Below are positions 30,050 through 42,070 of a stretch of 64,000 nucleotides of DNA, piece by piece. Position 1 is the stretch's first letter. Each line of letters opens with the position of its first letter. The notes under the pieces are model-generated. The model ran no database searches. It was given only the letters and a program-made list of their open reading frames with translations, and was not told the DNA's origin. The position numbers and the translations under genes were made by a program. Origin of the DNA: Phellopilus nigrolimitatus (Eukaryota > Basidiomycota > Agaricomycetes > Hymenochaetales > Hymenochaetaceae); NCBI GenBank assembly GCA_021029095.1, contig JAJOHG010000087.1, forward strand, positions 48,352-112,351. Reading direction: 5' to 3'.

Positions 30050-32105
30050 ACAGCGCCTCGAACACATGTTCTTTCTACCGCGTGCCGGCCATCCGTGAAT
30101 GGCGCACGGCTGCGACCAATGTCAATGCCAATAGCACCCCAGCAGTACGTCTCTGCCGGCGGTGGTGGTGGCGAGACGCATGCGCCCGCAGCCGCGCAGG
30201 CGCCGCTCGAGATGAGCATCAGTACCCAAAAGCCGCTCAGTTCGCGTCGCATGCTGGGAGATTACATACTCGGAAAGACGCTCGGTGCTTGCAGCATGGG
30301 CAAAGTCAGACTGGCCTACCACTGGCGAGAAGGTGCGCAACAGCGTCAGCGTTAGCAATTCGATCTACATACTGACGGATTGATATGGCTTTATTAATCC
30401 CGCCATCTACTTCCCCAGCTCTCGATCAAGACCGTTCCGCGGGCCAACATCGCAAGCGCAGGGATAGATGGCCATGCCGATAGCGGAGGGGCGGCGAAGC
30501 AAGCGTCGAAGGATGCATCGAAGGATACTCGCACGATGCGGGAGGCGTGCTGTCGATGCTACTACACCATCCGTATATCTGCGGCATGCGGGAACTCATC
30601 ACGCACACGAACCAATACTACATGGTGTTCGGGTACGTCAACGGTGGGCGGATTCTCGACTACACCATCAGCCACGGCCATCTTCGCAAGCGCGTTGCCC
30701 GCAAGTTTTCCCGTCAAATTGGCTCCAGATATGTCGTCCACCGCGACCTCAAGATCGAGAACGTCCTCATCTCCCAAACGGACAACCGACTTCGACCTTT
30801 CAACCTCAATAGCCCTGTTGCTCATCTCTCCACCTTCTGCGGATTTCTATACTTCGCCGCTCCCGAGCTGCTCAATGGCAAGGTCTTCACCAGGCCCCAG
30901 GTCGACGCTGGAGCTTTGGTGTCGTACTCTACGTGCTCGCTTGTGGCAAAATGCCCTTCGACAACCAGAGCATGCCCGCGCTCCATGCGAAAATCGAACG
31001 CGACCTCGTCGAATGTCCAGACTAGCAGTGCAGGTGCGATCCATTCAAGAAGAAATCGTTATTTTAGCTAATTTGTCATTCATTTCCTGATAGAATGCAT
31101 GCTCGTCGTCAATCCATCCGCGTACGCCACCTTCGCTGGGATCCTCTCGCATCCGTGGATGATTGCGGGCACGGATCACCCCAGACGTGCACATGCTCCA
31201 TCGCGAACCCTGCGCGCAGACGAGCTCGACCGCCAGGGCATCCGGGGCATGTCCGGTTTCGAGTTCGGCTCCGACGATGAGATCGAGCGCAAACTTGTTG
31301 ACGTCCTCAAGAGCGACGCATATGCGCGCGCTGTCCAAGCTTGGGTGCACCGCCGCCAGGCCCCAGGGTGCAGTGGCCACGGCGGGCTTTCCAATGCGTC
31401 CCTCGCGTCTTATGAGAGTGCGCTTTCCGCTGGATCGACTGAGACGCTTTCGAAGAAGAGTCGTCGCTTATCTGTTTCTGACTTCTACCGGCGTAAGTTG
31501 TTCTCGCCCGCCTCGACCCCGACGCACGGCATACCAGCGATGTCGAGCTCGCATCTATCGCATGCGTCACTCCTTGACATGCAACTCGAGTGCGCAGATC
31601 CAACGGACGGCTTCCACCCGCTCCTCTCGATGTACTTTCTTGCACACGAAAAGTTCAAGCATGAGTGTGTGTGCGGGCCTGGTCATTTTGCAAGCTCCCA
31701 GATGTCTCTGCTCGGCAAAGATGATGGCCCCGCTCCCCCGCCGAGCGCTCTGAAACCCCTACTTGCCTCCGTAACCGCCAGAGGAACTGCAGATCGCCGC
31801 AGCGGCCTCAATCAGAGCAAAGCAAAGCGGCCTATATTATGGCACTTCCGCGTCTTCTTGCCCCTGCGAGCACACATTTCTCCGGGATACCATACGACAC
31901 GAACGCTGTGCCGTCGCCGACTTCGCCGAACTTCGCAGCTGCGGCCGCGGCCGTGGCTGCCTCCCTGAGCCACACACGCGCGACGTCGATGCTGGAGCAG
32001 ATTCTATCGACAATGCTCCCTCAGCCGGTGCGACGGGCGCGCGCTCGCAAAGACAGTACTATCACGCGCGCCGCCCGCGTCGACGCACCGTCTCAGATAT
32101 AGTCA
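30050..32105 (+). pseudogene. kin1: Kin1-type kinase, copy 2
   Basis: MLGDYILGKTLGACSMGKVR (Gly to Cys in the nucleotide loop), intron (about 30332-30418), LSIKTVPRA in place of [57 protein letters not shown]. About nine codons (ALDYCHRNN) are missing before VHRDLK, and the whole DFG segment is deleted. [11 protein letters not shown] is present, and a 2-base loss follows at about 30905 (VDVWSF). After the intron (31034-31093) an intact stretch reads ECMLVVNPSAYATFAGILSH, GFEFGSDDEIERKLVDVLKS, FYRRKLFSP, DPTDGFHPLLSMYF and FASSQMSLLGKDDGPAPPP (open frame 31099-31968), then TSMLEQILSTMLPQPVRRAR to 32102. Catalytically dead. Directly continued by Nup192. Confidence 0.85.
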
Positions 32106-33600
32106 CAGCCAACGCCCGAAGGCAATGTCCGTGCTTCGCGTCTGGGGCGGCGCCATTGGCTCGTACGTCATCTTCCCTACAAACCAAGACCATGTTCCTC
32201 GCCATCAAAATCTTGGCTTAGAAACGCAGTCCCATTCGTTCCAAAACATTACCGCTTTCATCGAGCGCAGTTCGGAGTCGACAATCATACTCGACGGCTT
32301 TGTTTGCTTGCTGGCCTCCGACTCTGTTGATGATGTTGGTGCGACTGAGGAGTGGACGGACCACTGGACAAGCGCTGGCGCGCCGGGACCTGGAGGACGA
32401 GCAGGACCTGTTCGCGCAGGATATCCGAGTGGCAATTCTGGATTTCTTCCTCCGTGGCACGAAGCATAGCAAGTCATCCTCTTGCATTTCCGCTGTTGTT
32501 CGGTAAGGTACCGCCCGACGCACAGATTCAGGACCCGCACGCTCTCAGGTCCAGGGAGGTTTGTCTACATGTTGTGCTTTATCTACTGAACACGGGTGGG
32601 CCGAGGCTGAACGGAAACGGGAAGGGGAAGGAAAGGAAAAGGCGCAGAGCTGGAAAGGCAATCCCGCTGTTCGAGAACCATTCCGTCCTAGCTAAGCTGC
32701 TGTACAAGCTCATTTATCAGCCGTGCGAGCATCCGCGTACAAGTTCGTCCCTGATGCTTTATCTTCGAGTACTCGAGGACTTTTTCGCTCGCCACCTGGC
32801 TGCGATGGCCATGCTCGCCCTTTTCGATGTGCGGGCTCCATTCATTAAAGTGCTTTACGGTGATGGGTCCCGCGTCGCCACGACATGCGCGACAATCGAG
32901 CTCTTCCAGTCGTCGGAATTTGAGTGGTATGACAGTGCCACCGTGACACCCGTCGACTTGCAGTTCTACACGACGCTCAACCTGCAGTCTTATGTTCGTT
33001 CGGATGAGAACAGATGCGAGGTCGTCGATCACGCAGGCCTTTTCGAGCTCCTCAGCAACGCCCACAGGATGCTTTTGTGCCAAGGTCAAATCGCCAGCAC
33101 GTCCCATAACACGCAGCTCGACGCCGAGACGAGGTATATCTTGGAAAGCTGCGTTGTAGAAAACAATCGGCGCGAGGTCCAGTTTGCTCTCAATGTCAGT
33201 TACGAGTCGTGGAAGCGATTGGCCGACGTCGTACTCACGAAATGCTTCGGTCGTATTGCTCACGACCAGAGCGAAAACATCCTTTTCGATTTGCTGCACG
33301 TCCTCCCGCCAGCGATTCGCATCACCTCCCTACCTGAGTCATCCGCGATCCTTCTTTCCGAGGTACTCTTTACTCATTATTAAGTTGCGGGAAGCACGGT
33401 GTCAGGCATACTTTCTTTCTTGTGGAGATTCGCTGCATTCGAGTGCTTTGCCGGAGGAGAGAATGGCAACATTACTTCGCCATATACTGGACTGCATTAT
33501 GGACAAGAACAGGCGGGAACTCGTCCGCGGAAACATTCACGCAGCTGTGGTAAACTTCCTCAGTAGCATGCACGACGAGCGCGAGCCGCCTGCGTACCGT
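32106..33600 (+). pseudogene. NUP192: Nup192/Nup205 fragment, copy 2 (343-codon open frame)
   Basis: FIERSSESTIILDGFVCLL (32250-32310), then after one frame change an open frame 32352-33383: KVPPDAQIQDPHALRSRE, LLNTGGPRLNGNGKGKE, KLLYKLIYQPCEHPRTSS, EDFFARHLAAMAM, YGDGSRVATTCAT, LQFYTTLNLQSYVRSDE, SCVVENNRREVQFALNVSY, LTKCFGRIAHDQSENILFDL, LPESSAILLSE. It continues in another frame as MATLLRHILDCIMDKNRREL and ends at MHDERE. A ~209-bp stretch present in copy 1 is missing between ATTCAT and IELFQ, in frame. Less than a quarter of the nucleoporin is represented. Confidence 0.85.
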
Positions 33601-33890
33601 ACAGCCAGAACTAGCCAATCGGCAGGGTGCACCGACACGGAGCCACGCTCCTCGACCGGCAGGGGCGCATGGCACGGCGCGAGCGGCAGAACAGGCACGG
33701 GGTGCAGCTTGTTTGCGTCGGCAATGGTGGGTGCGCCATTAGGGCGCCACCGCTACCCGTCGTTAAGTATGGGTATGACGGACGCGTCGTCCGTAGCACG
33801 TCACCACGCTGCGTTTGGATGCACAACGGGGGTGAAAGAGGCCGCAAGCGGCCGGTCTTCCAGGTGGGATTCAAGATTCTATCATAACCT
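33601..33890 (+). pseudogene. kin1: Kin1 linker segment joined to Nup192, copy 2
   Basis: Same junction and content as 7441-7690 and 58591-58850 (GRGAWHGASGRTG, VVKYGYDGRVVRSTSPR). It is followed by TCTATCATAACCTACATAAG, CTACTCTCCACTGCTTGTAC, an A-rich tract and array B. Confidence 0.5.
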
Positions 33891-34014
33891 ACATAAGCAT
33901 CCTGTCTCTGTCTATCCTACTCTCCACTGCTTGTACTCAGAGAAGAGAATGAATAAGAGAAGAACAAAAAAAAAAAAATTCGGAAAAAAAGAAAAAAGAA
34001 AAAAAAATGAATCA

Positions 34015-37000
34015 ATAAACACAAGTTAAAAATGGAATTTGCGGACAGGTAATGAAAATCCGTGTCAGAGACAAACAGATGTAGAAAGCTCGGTTCAGTT
34101 GCGATGGGTTTGAAACTCGGTGAGAACATGATATAGGATGATTCAGACATGTCCAACCCGTTTACGAAGTTTTTCAGTTTCAGAAACGAATCCAGTTTTG
34201 CTCCCCCGATAACCGGCCAGTAGTGGCGACCGAGTCAGAAACATAGACGTTCGATGTAATCTGAAGTTGTTCGTAATCGTAATGATCGGATCGACGCAGT
34301 ATCACCAGCTTCAACTCACCCGACACAAGTTAAAAATGGAATTTGCGGACAGGTAATGAAAATCCGTGTCAGAGACAAACAGATGTAGAAAGCTCGGTTC
34401 AGTTGCGATGGGTTTGAAACTCGGTGAGAACATGATATAGGATGATTCAGACATGTCCAACCCGTTTACGAAGTTTTTCAGTTTCAGAAACGAATCCAGT
34501 TTTGCTCCCCCGATAACCGGCCAGTAGTGGCGACCGAGTCAGAAACATAGACGTTCGATGTAATCTGAAGTTGTTCGTAATCGTAATGATCGGATCGACG
34601 CAGTATCACCAGCTTCAACTCACCCGACACAAGTTAAAAATGGAATTTGCGGACAGGTAATGAAAATCCGTGTCAGAGACAAACAGATGTAGAAAGCTCG
34701 GTTCAGTTGCGATGGGTTTGAAACTCGGTGAGAACATGATATAGGATGATTCAGACATGTCCAACCCGTTTACGAAGTTTTTCAGTTTCAGAAACGAATC
34801 CAGTTTTGCTCCCCCGATAACCGGCCAGTAGTGGCGACCGAGTCAGAAACATAGACGTTCGATGTAATCTGAAGTTGTTCGTAATCGTAATGATCGGATC
34901 GACGCAGTATCACCAGCTTCAACTCACCCGACACAAGTTAAAAATGGAATTTGCGGACAGGTAATGAAAATCCGTGTCAGAGACAAACAGATGTAGAAAG
35001 CTCGGTTCAGTTGCGATGGGTTTGAAACTCGGTGAGAACATGATATAGGATGATTCAGACATGTCCAACCCGTTTACGAAGTTTTTCAGTTTCAGAAACG
35101 AATCCAGTTTTGCTCCCCCGATAACCGGCCAGTAGTGGCGACCGAGTCAGAAACATAGACGTTCGATGTAATCTGAAGTTGTTCGTAATCGTAATGATCG
35201 GATCGACGCAGTATCACCAGCTTCAACTCACCCGACACAAGTTAAAAATGGAATTTGCGGACAGGTAATGAAAATCCGTGTCAGAGACAAACAGATGTAG
35301 AAAGCTCGGTTCAGTTGCGATGGGTTTGAAACTCGGTGAGAACATGATATAGGATGATTCAGACATGTCCAACCCGTTTACGAAGTTTTTCAGTTTCAGA
35401 AACGAATCCAGTTTTGCTCCCCCGATAACCGGCCAGTAGTGGCGACCGAGTCAGAAACATAGACGTTCGATGTAATCTGAAGTTGTTCGTAATCGTAATG
35501 ATCGGATCGACGCAGTATCACCAGCTTCAACTCACCCGACACAAGTTAAAAATGGAATTTGCGGACAGGTAATGAAAATCCGTGTCAGAGACAAACAGAT
35601 GTAGAAAGCTCGGTTCAGTTGCGATGGGTTTGAAACTCGGTGAGAACATGATATAGGATGATTCAGACATGTCCAACCCGTTTACGAAGTTTTTCAGTTT
35701 CAGAAACGAATCCAGTTTTGCTCCCCCGATAACCGGCCAGTAGTGGCGACCGAGTCAGAAACATAGACGTTCGATGTAATCTGAAGTTGTTCGTAATCGT
35801 AATGATCGGATCGACGCAGTATCACCAGCTTCAACTCACCCGACACAAGTTAAAAATGGAATTTGCGGACAGGTAATGAAAATCCGTGTCAGAGACAAAC
35901 AGATGTAGAAAGCTCGGTTCAGTTGCGATGGGTTTGAAACTCGGTGAGAACATGATATAGGATGATTCAGACATGTCCAACCCGTTTACGAAGTTTTTCA
36001 GTTTCAGAAACGAATCCAGTTTTGCTCCCCCGATAACCGGCCAGTAGTGGCGACCGAGTCAGAAACATAGACGTTCGATGTAATCTGAAGTTGTTCGTAA
36101 TCGTAATGATCGGATCGACGCAGTATCACCAGCTTCAACTCACCCGACACAAGTTAAAAATGGAATTTGCGGACAGGTAATGAAAATCCGTGTCAGAGAC
36201 AAACAGATGTAGAAAGCTCGGTTCAGTTGCGATGGGTTTGAAACTCGGTGAGAACATGATATAGGATGATTCAGACATGTCCAACCCGTTTACGAAGTTT
36301 TTCAGTTTCAGAAACGAATCCAGTTTTGCTCCCCCGATAACCGGCCAGTAGTGGCGACCGAGTCAGAAACATAGACGTTCGATGTAATCTGAAGTTGTTC
36401 GTAATCGTAATGATCGGATCGACGCAGTATCACCAGCTTCAACTCACCCGACACAAGTTAAAAATGGAATTTGCGGACAGGTAATGAAAATCCGTGTCAG
36501 AGACAAACAGATGTAGAAAGCTCGGTTCAGTTGCGATGGGTTTGAAACTCGGTGAGAACATGATATAGGATGATTCAGACATGTCCAACCCGTTTACGAA
36601 GTTTTTCAGTTTCAGAAACGAATCCAGTTTTGCTCCCCCGATAACCGGCCAGTAGTGGCGACCGAGTCAGAAACATAGACGTTCGATGTAATCTGAAGTT
36701 GTTCGTAATCGTAATGATCGGATCGACGCAGTATCACCAGCTTCAACTCACCCGACACAAGTTAAAAATGGAATTTGCGGACAGGTAATGAAAATCCGTG
36801 TCAGAGACAAACAGATGTAGAAAGCTCGGTTCAGTTGCGATGGGTTTGAAACTCGGTGAGAACATGATATAGGATGATTCAGACATGTCCAACCCGTTTA
36901 CGAAGTTTTTCAGTTTCAGAAACGAATCCAGTTTTGCTCCCCCGATAACCGGCCAGTAGTGGCGACCGAGTCAGAAACATAGACGTTCGATGTAATCTGA

Positions 37001-37646
37001 AGTTGTTCGTAATCGTAATGATCGGATCGACGCAGTATCACCAGCTTCAACTCACCCGACACAAGTTAAAAATGGAATTTGCGGACAGGTAATGAAAATC
37101 CGTGTCAGAGACAAACAGATGTAGAAAGCTCGGTTCAGTTGCGATGGGTTTGAAACTCGGTGAGAACATGATATAGGATGATTCAGACATGTCCAACCCG
37201 TTTACGAAGTTTTTCAGTTTCAGAAACGAATCCAGTTTTGCTCCCCCGATAACCGGCCAGTAGTGGCGACCGAGTCAGAAACATAGACGTTCGATGTAAT
37301 CTGAAGTTGTTCGTAATCGTAATGATCGGATCGACGCAGTATCACCAGCTTCAACTCACCCGACACAAGTTAAAAATGGAATTTGCGGACAGGTAATGAA
37401 AATCCGTGTCAGAGACAAACAGATGTAGAAAGCTCGGTTCAGTTGCGATGGGTTTGAAACTCGGTGAGAACATGATATAGGATGATTCAGACATGTCCAA
37501 CCCGTTTACGAAGTTTTTCAGTTTCAGAAACGAATCCAGTTTTGCTCCCCCGATAACCGGCCAGTAGTGGCGACCGAGTCAGAAACATAGACGTTCGATG
37601 TAATCTGAAGTTGTTCGTAATCGTAATGATCGGATCGACGCAGTAT
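34015..37646 (+). repeat. Satellite array B, 304-bp unit, 12 copies
   Basis: Head-to-tail units with exact 304-bp spacing (ACAAGTTAAAAATGG at about 34021, 34325, 34629 and on). By eye they are identical. The unit is homologous to array A but has its own fixed differences: GCGGACAGG, ACAGATGTAGAAAGCTCGG, TTGCGATGGG, GATATAGGATG, a 6-bp TTTCAG duplication (TTTTTCAGTTTCAG), GATAACCGG, GTTCGTAATCG. The last unit is cut at GACGCAGTATTA. Noncoding by the same argument as array A. Confidence 0.95.
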
Positions 37647-37959
37647 TATATATGGTTTTTAACCGGGGGTTCCTGGTTAGGGCGAGGCCTCTGGGGTTCA
37701 GTTAACTAAAAGGGAAATATTCCCAGGGAAGTATATAGTCTGTTACAGTGACGAAAAGCAGCTTTTTGTAACACATATGTGACATATATACTATTATAAT
37801 CATTTATGTAATTCTAATGGTTACTTTGTACCAAGCCAAGCCACTATGCGACCTCATTGCACGTTGGTTCAGCCTTGTGAAAATGCCATGAAGGTCTCAA
37901 TAATTTGGAAGGAATGAAATTATCTTATCAATGGGTCGGGAGAGTGCATTATATTGTCA
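37647..37959. other. AT-rich DNA between array B and a coiled-coil relic
   Basis: No gene is recognised. The stretch has ATATAT words (GACATATATACTATTATAAT) and no homology to the other segments of the window that I can see. Confidence 0.5.
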
Positions 37960-39790
37960 GTCATGCTGTTCTGTTCGAAGCTCGCGGCATACGAAGACAA
38001 TTTCACGGACAATGTCACGAGCATTGAGTGCCAGCACATCACGGAATTGGAGCAGCAGATATCTGTATTAGCGCAGGAATGCACAGAGTAGGGGACACAG
38101 GTCGTAAAGTTGAGTAGTATGGCCACAGTGCAGACCCGTGTCGCCGGGCACGCTGAAGTGCAGGCCGCTGAGGCGATACACTGCCCAGAGACACTCAAAA
38201 ACATTTACGACTGTGAGAGGGAGGAGCACACAGAATTGCAGGACCAGCATGGAGAGCTGAAGTGCACACGGCGGGTGCGGCTGCTTGAGCATGCGTCGAA
38301 GGTGGACATTCTAGGGGCGGAGCGCAAGGCGGTAGAATCACAGTCTCGAAGAAGAAACACGCCGGCGGGCTCGAAGAAGCACGTATGGCACTGACGGCAT
38401 CATCAGCGAAGACAGAAGAGATGGAGATCCAATAGCGGCAGTCGCGCGACCAAATTACTCAGCTCGAGTTCAATTTAACGGATGCCAGGATCAACATCGA
38501 GTCACAGACATCAGAGATGGAGTCGGTGCACCAGCACCTTACAGACACGGAGAACTCTTGGGTGAAGTCACGCGAGGAAGTTGACCAGCTGCACGCATTG
38601 CCGACCGGCAGGCTCGGCGAACTCCTCGACATGCATAAGGTCTCAAGCTGGACGAAGATCGTGCTACTCACAGTCACAACAAGAAAATTCATTGAAGCGG
38701 CGTCCCTGCATAAGATACTAGGCTGGGCAACGCGTCGATGAGGCGCAGCACGTGCTTCTCCAATCGAGGAAGCGTGCATGGGACTTGGGACTTGGAGACT
38801 GCGCATTTATCACACAGGGCTCAGATGAATGGTGTCCATGTCTAGTTGCGAACTGTTGTCGCCGAACTTTGCGCAAAGACCTGACGGATAAGGATTCTGA
38901 GTTGGAAAACCTAACCCAGCAAGCGTCAGACGCCGAGCTTCGGCTACCAATGTTTCGCAACTACTTCACTGACCAGGGTGAGCCATTTGGTGAGGATGAG
39001 TTGAAGGCGAAGGTCGGCGAGGCGCGTGCTCGTGTGGTCAAGCTTAAAAACAAGCTGTCTGCACGGATACACCTGCAGTGGAGACTGAGAAGGACCTGGA
39101 ACTCGCCATCCGCCCGAGGAACGAGTTTGAAGCTCACGCGAAGTTGATATCGAAACAACTCGCGCGAGTCCGATCTAGCACAAGCCCATCTTCAGATAAA
39201 AGCAATGTGGGTCCGTGGGAGTAGCATGCCCTGCAAGCTAAGAGCAAACTTGTCGACACTGAACAGTCGTTCAAGTCAAAGCTCCAGTAGATGGAAGATG
39301 ACTTTCAACTAAGCTACAATGTTCGTTTTAGCTCAGATATTTTGAAATTAAATGTTGGTGCTTATCTAAAGGGCCACCGAGAAAATGATGTGTTGGATGA
39401 AAGACGAGGTCAACAAGCAGAAACTACTGAATACATCTTTGCAGTCGGAGATCGCTTCTGGTCACAGCGGTACCAGTTCAGAAATGGCTTGCGCATCCCG
39501 AGCATCAACGGCCGAAATACTCCACTTTCGGATAACATGCACGAAAGCATGTGCGTGCGGCTCAGTGAAACTCAGCGCCAAAACCAACAACGCACCTCGA
39601 GAACAAGGAGCTGCGGCGGCAAATTGTATAGCAGGAAACTGAGAACCTCCGGAATAACCTGTCGCATCCCAGAGAGGTGCACGAGTGACTGAGCCACGTC
39701 GAGGACGTCGAGAAAGTCGAGTGCAGAAACCGATCCAGTGTTTCAACTGCTCTCGATTGAACTTGACGATCTCACGAGCTCCATGAGTGC
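37960..39790 (+). pseudogene. Decayed long coiled-coil gene
   Basis: Plus-strand pieces in shifting frames show heptad-like helices: ECQHITELEQQISVLAQECT, EREEHTELQDQHGELK, VRLLEHASKVDILGAERKAV, ESQTSEMESVHQHLTDTENS, KDSELENLTQQASDAELRLP, DELKAKVGEARARVVKLKNK, and near the end SETQRQNQQ-like and ENKELRRQIVQQETENL. Stops (about 38089, 38391, 38433) and frame changes abound. It looks like a large filament or tether-type protein that has been decaying longer than its neighbours. It has no second copy in the window. Family unknown. Confidence 0.5.
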
Positions 39791-39924
39791 ACGACGGCCG
39801 GCCAGCGATAAGGAGTGCCACTTAGTGAATGGTCACAACAGATAAGATCAGGCTCATGAAGAAAAGAAAGGTTATAAGAGGGGTTATGATTGATTATGCT
39901 GTCGATGTCCGCTGTCTTGTCGTT

Positions 39925-40173
39925 GAGGGGCCCTGGCACGCTGAACGTGACGATGTTCGCCGTGATGTAGGAAACTCAAGTTTGATCGCCGGCCGGCACG
40001 ATCCAGAGTGAGCGAATATTACGACGCGCGTCGTCACGTTGGGAAAAAAAAAACGATCGCCCTCAACTTCGCTTCAACTTCGTCTCTGCGCATCGTCATG
40101 ATCATCCGCAGTAAGTTTCCTTTGTTTTATCTATCTTCGTTATATGCTAATCTGTAAAACTTCTTTTATAAAG
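39925..40173. promoter_or_regulatory. Module P5: in front of Ecl1-like copy 2
   Basis: CCTGGCACGCTGAACGTGAC (from about 39931), TTGATCGCCGGCCGGCACGA (near-palindromic GATCG..CGATC), perfect palindrome ACGACGCGCGTCGT (40021-40034), a 10-A run, the pyrimidine tract, and leader intron 40111-40173 (GTAAGT, branch TGCTAAT, acceptor AAAG). From about 39966 to 40117 it is nearly identical to module P7. No minus-strand gene is recognisable on its left. Confidence 0.55.
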
Positions 40174-40199
40174 GTCCCCCGGTCTCGACTTAACCACCA

Positions 40200-40590
40200 G
40201 CAGCAGCAACAGCAAAAAGGATCTTGAGTGGTCCTGGCTCGTGCTGATGCTCAGCGCGCGTGAAATCCTCGAGCGCGACTCGAGCTCCGACCGTCTCAAG
40301 TCAGCAGAGTCGGCGCATCTCTCTACAAAGACAAAATCATATGGGAAGGAGAAGCGCGTCAGCCTCGGCGCGCACCCTGCTCAGCTCAACCCGGCCCACG
40401 CGTCTCCGCCTCCGCCCAGCCCAATTTCCCCCCATCCCGCCCAACTCGTGGCTCGTGCCAAACTTACGGCATTTCCCTGCGCTCGACCTTGGCGTGACCA
40501 TGCTCCGCCTCGTTCGCTTGGACTCGGACACGAGTTTGAGCGCGACCGGTACGAGCTTCACCGCGAGCACCAGCACTGAGGATGGATAGA
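40200..40590 (+). pseudogene. Ecl1-like gene fragment, copy 2
   Basis: AGCAGCAGCAACAGC leader followed by KKDLEWSWLVLMLSAREILE, SSSDRLKSAESAHLSTKTKS, KEKRVSLGAHPAQLNPAH. This is clearly homologous to 21320-21540, but the YCSEACR zinc part is lost. A frame change near 40450 and a stop at 40577-40579 end it, and the downstream 1.6 kb of the gene is missing. It abuts the Sec61 fragment. Confidence 0.7.
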
Positions 40591-40624
40591 AAGTCGGACA
40601 AAGTCAGAAGGCTGAGGGCGACGA

Positions 40625-41285
40625 CGACGGTGCGTAAATTTCTGTACAGATTATACTCGAGAGCGCGCTCATGAGCGATGTCTTCATTGTCAGCCAGATG
40701 CTCGCGAGTCGCTTCCCGGAAAACCTTCCCATGCGCCTCCTTGGCGTATGGGAGCCACTCGAAGATTCGCCTCAGGTTTGGGCGACCGGCAGGATCGCCT
40801 ACTACATATGTCCCACCGCACACACTTCGTGTGGCGTTGCTCGATCCCATCCACGCCACGATTTACGTTGTGCTCATCATATTTGTGCCCAACTCTTCTC
40901 GAAAACGTGGATCAAGGTGTCTGGCTTGGGTCTGCGCGACGTCGTGAAGCAGCTCAATGACCAGCAGATGGTAATGGCCGGCCACTGGGAGGGTTCGATG
41001 TACAAGGAACTGAAGCGTGTTATTCCGATGGCGGTTGCCTTCGGTGGCGCCATCCTTGGCCTCCTCTCCGTCGCCGCCGATTTCTTGGTCACTATTAGCA
41101 GCGGTACTGGTATACTCATGGTTGTCACCATCTACAGCTGTGCGTCCTTTCCCTTGTTTATTATCGCGTTCTCTTACTTACCACTCTTTCAGACTGCGAA
41201 ATTGGCATTCACAAGTCGAGTAGCCCCGAGATGGCCGCGTTCGGTGACCTCCTGGACTGGTTTTCGTTCTCATTACCGTTTCTTT
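40625..41285 (+). pseudogene. SEC61: Sec61 alpha translocon subunit, C-terminal fragment
   Basis: Main pore subunit of the ER protein translocon. Visible: RALMSDVFIVSQMLASRFPE, LLGVWEPLEDSPQVWATG, GLRDVVKQLNDQQMVMAGHW, GSMYKELKRVIPMAVAFGGA, ILGLLSVAADFLVTISSGTG, an intron (GTGCGTCC..TTTCAG, about 41140-41193), then YCEIGIHKSSSPEMAAFGDL. A +1 shift at about 40812 and a compensating shift near 40905 leave a through-reading ORF (40671-41345), with about 30 residues translated out of frame. Helices corresponding to the first two-thirds of the protein are absent. Confidence 0.85.
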
Positions 41286-41560
41286 CGCGGACGTGTGCGC
41301 GTACATACGGCTCGGTCCGGTATGTCCTGCTGCGGTCTGAGTTAGGCTTCTGTTCTGGTGGGCTGCCGAGCGGCACTTCGAGTGGGATCGAGTTTCGGCT
41401 AGGGTAATATCAAAATTTGTACATGCACGCTGCGCCAGCCGCGGACGCGCGCTTTAAAAGTTGGGATATATATAATTTTGCCCGCTGTGGGTCTTTCGGC
41501 CCTTCGCTCACTTCGTAATCTCCGGCAATGAATAAAAAATTAGTTGTATTATAAGTTGCA
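41286..41560. other. 3' flank shared with 49190-49360
   Basis: CTTCGAGTGGGATCGAGTTT, TAATATCAAAATTTGTA, GCGCTTTAAAAGTT and ATTTTGCCCG occur in the same order at 49225-49340. In both places a Dicer remnant on the minus strand follows, so this is probably the Dicer 3' flank, duplicated with it. Confidence 0.55.
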
Positions 41561-42070
41561 AGAATCGACAAGGACAAAGTATGAATACTAGTTTTAAATC
41601 TGATGCTTCCCTGCCCCACTCCGTGACGCGCGACACCGGATGCCGCACATCCATTCCTTCGTGCACGACGCGACAAAACACGAATGTCAACCCTAGCCGC
41701 TCCAGCGCAGTACGCACCGCGTCCATGTCGCCGTTACTGTCGAGGTACACGGCGCCCAGCAGACTCCACGATGTCGCTGAGGAACCTGGACGCCTGCAAC
41801 CGCGCGAGCGCCGCCAGCGGGAACGTGTGTCCGCTCTCGAGTGCGCATTCGATTTCTTCATACCTTCGCTGGAAAAGCGCGCGTGCGTCGCGCTGATGAT
41901 CCAGCAGCACCCCGCTCGAGCGCACTGCAAGCGCACGGGCGCGGCATCGCTGCGCGCTCGCGCAGGCACACGAAAGCATATTGACGAGCGCCGCTTTGCG
42001 CTCGTGCATCTGGGTATGTACGCCCGCGTTGCGCGCCCGCATCTAAGCCTGCGCCGGGCTCGCGTGCATG
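41561..42070 (-). pseudogene. Dicer-type RNase III domain fragment, copy 1
   Basis: Minus strand: HERKAALVNMLSCACA, LESGHTFPLAALARLQASRF, LSDIVES, then in the next frame LLGAVYLDSNGDMDAVRTAL, ERLGL and DVRHPVSRVTEWGREASDL. LSDIVES..GA.YLDSNGD is the second catalytic motif of the C-terminal RNase III domain of Dicer-like proteins (RNA silencing). The frame breaks between LSDIVES and LLGAVY. Helicase, PAZ and the first RNase III domain are absent. Confidence 0.65.

Noticed and set aside
37647..37960. tRNA or small RNA gene in the AT-rich gap
   Set aside because: No cloverleaf, A/B boxes or other structured RNA pattern could be recognised.
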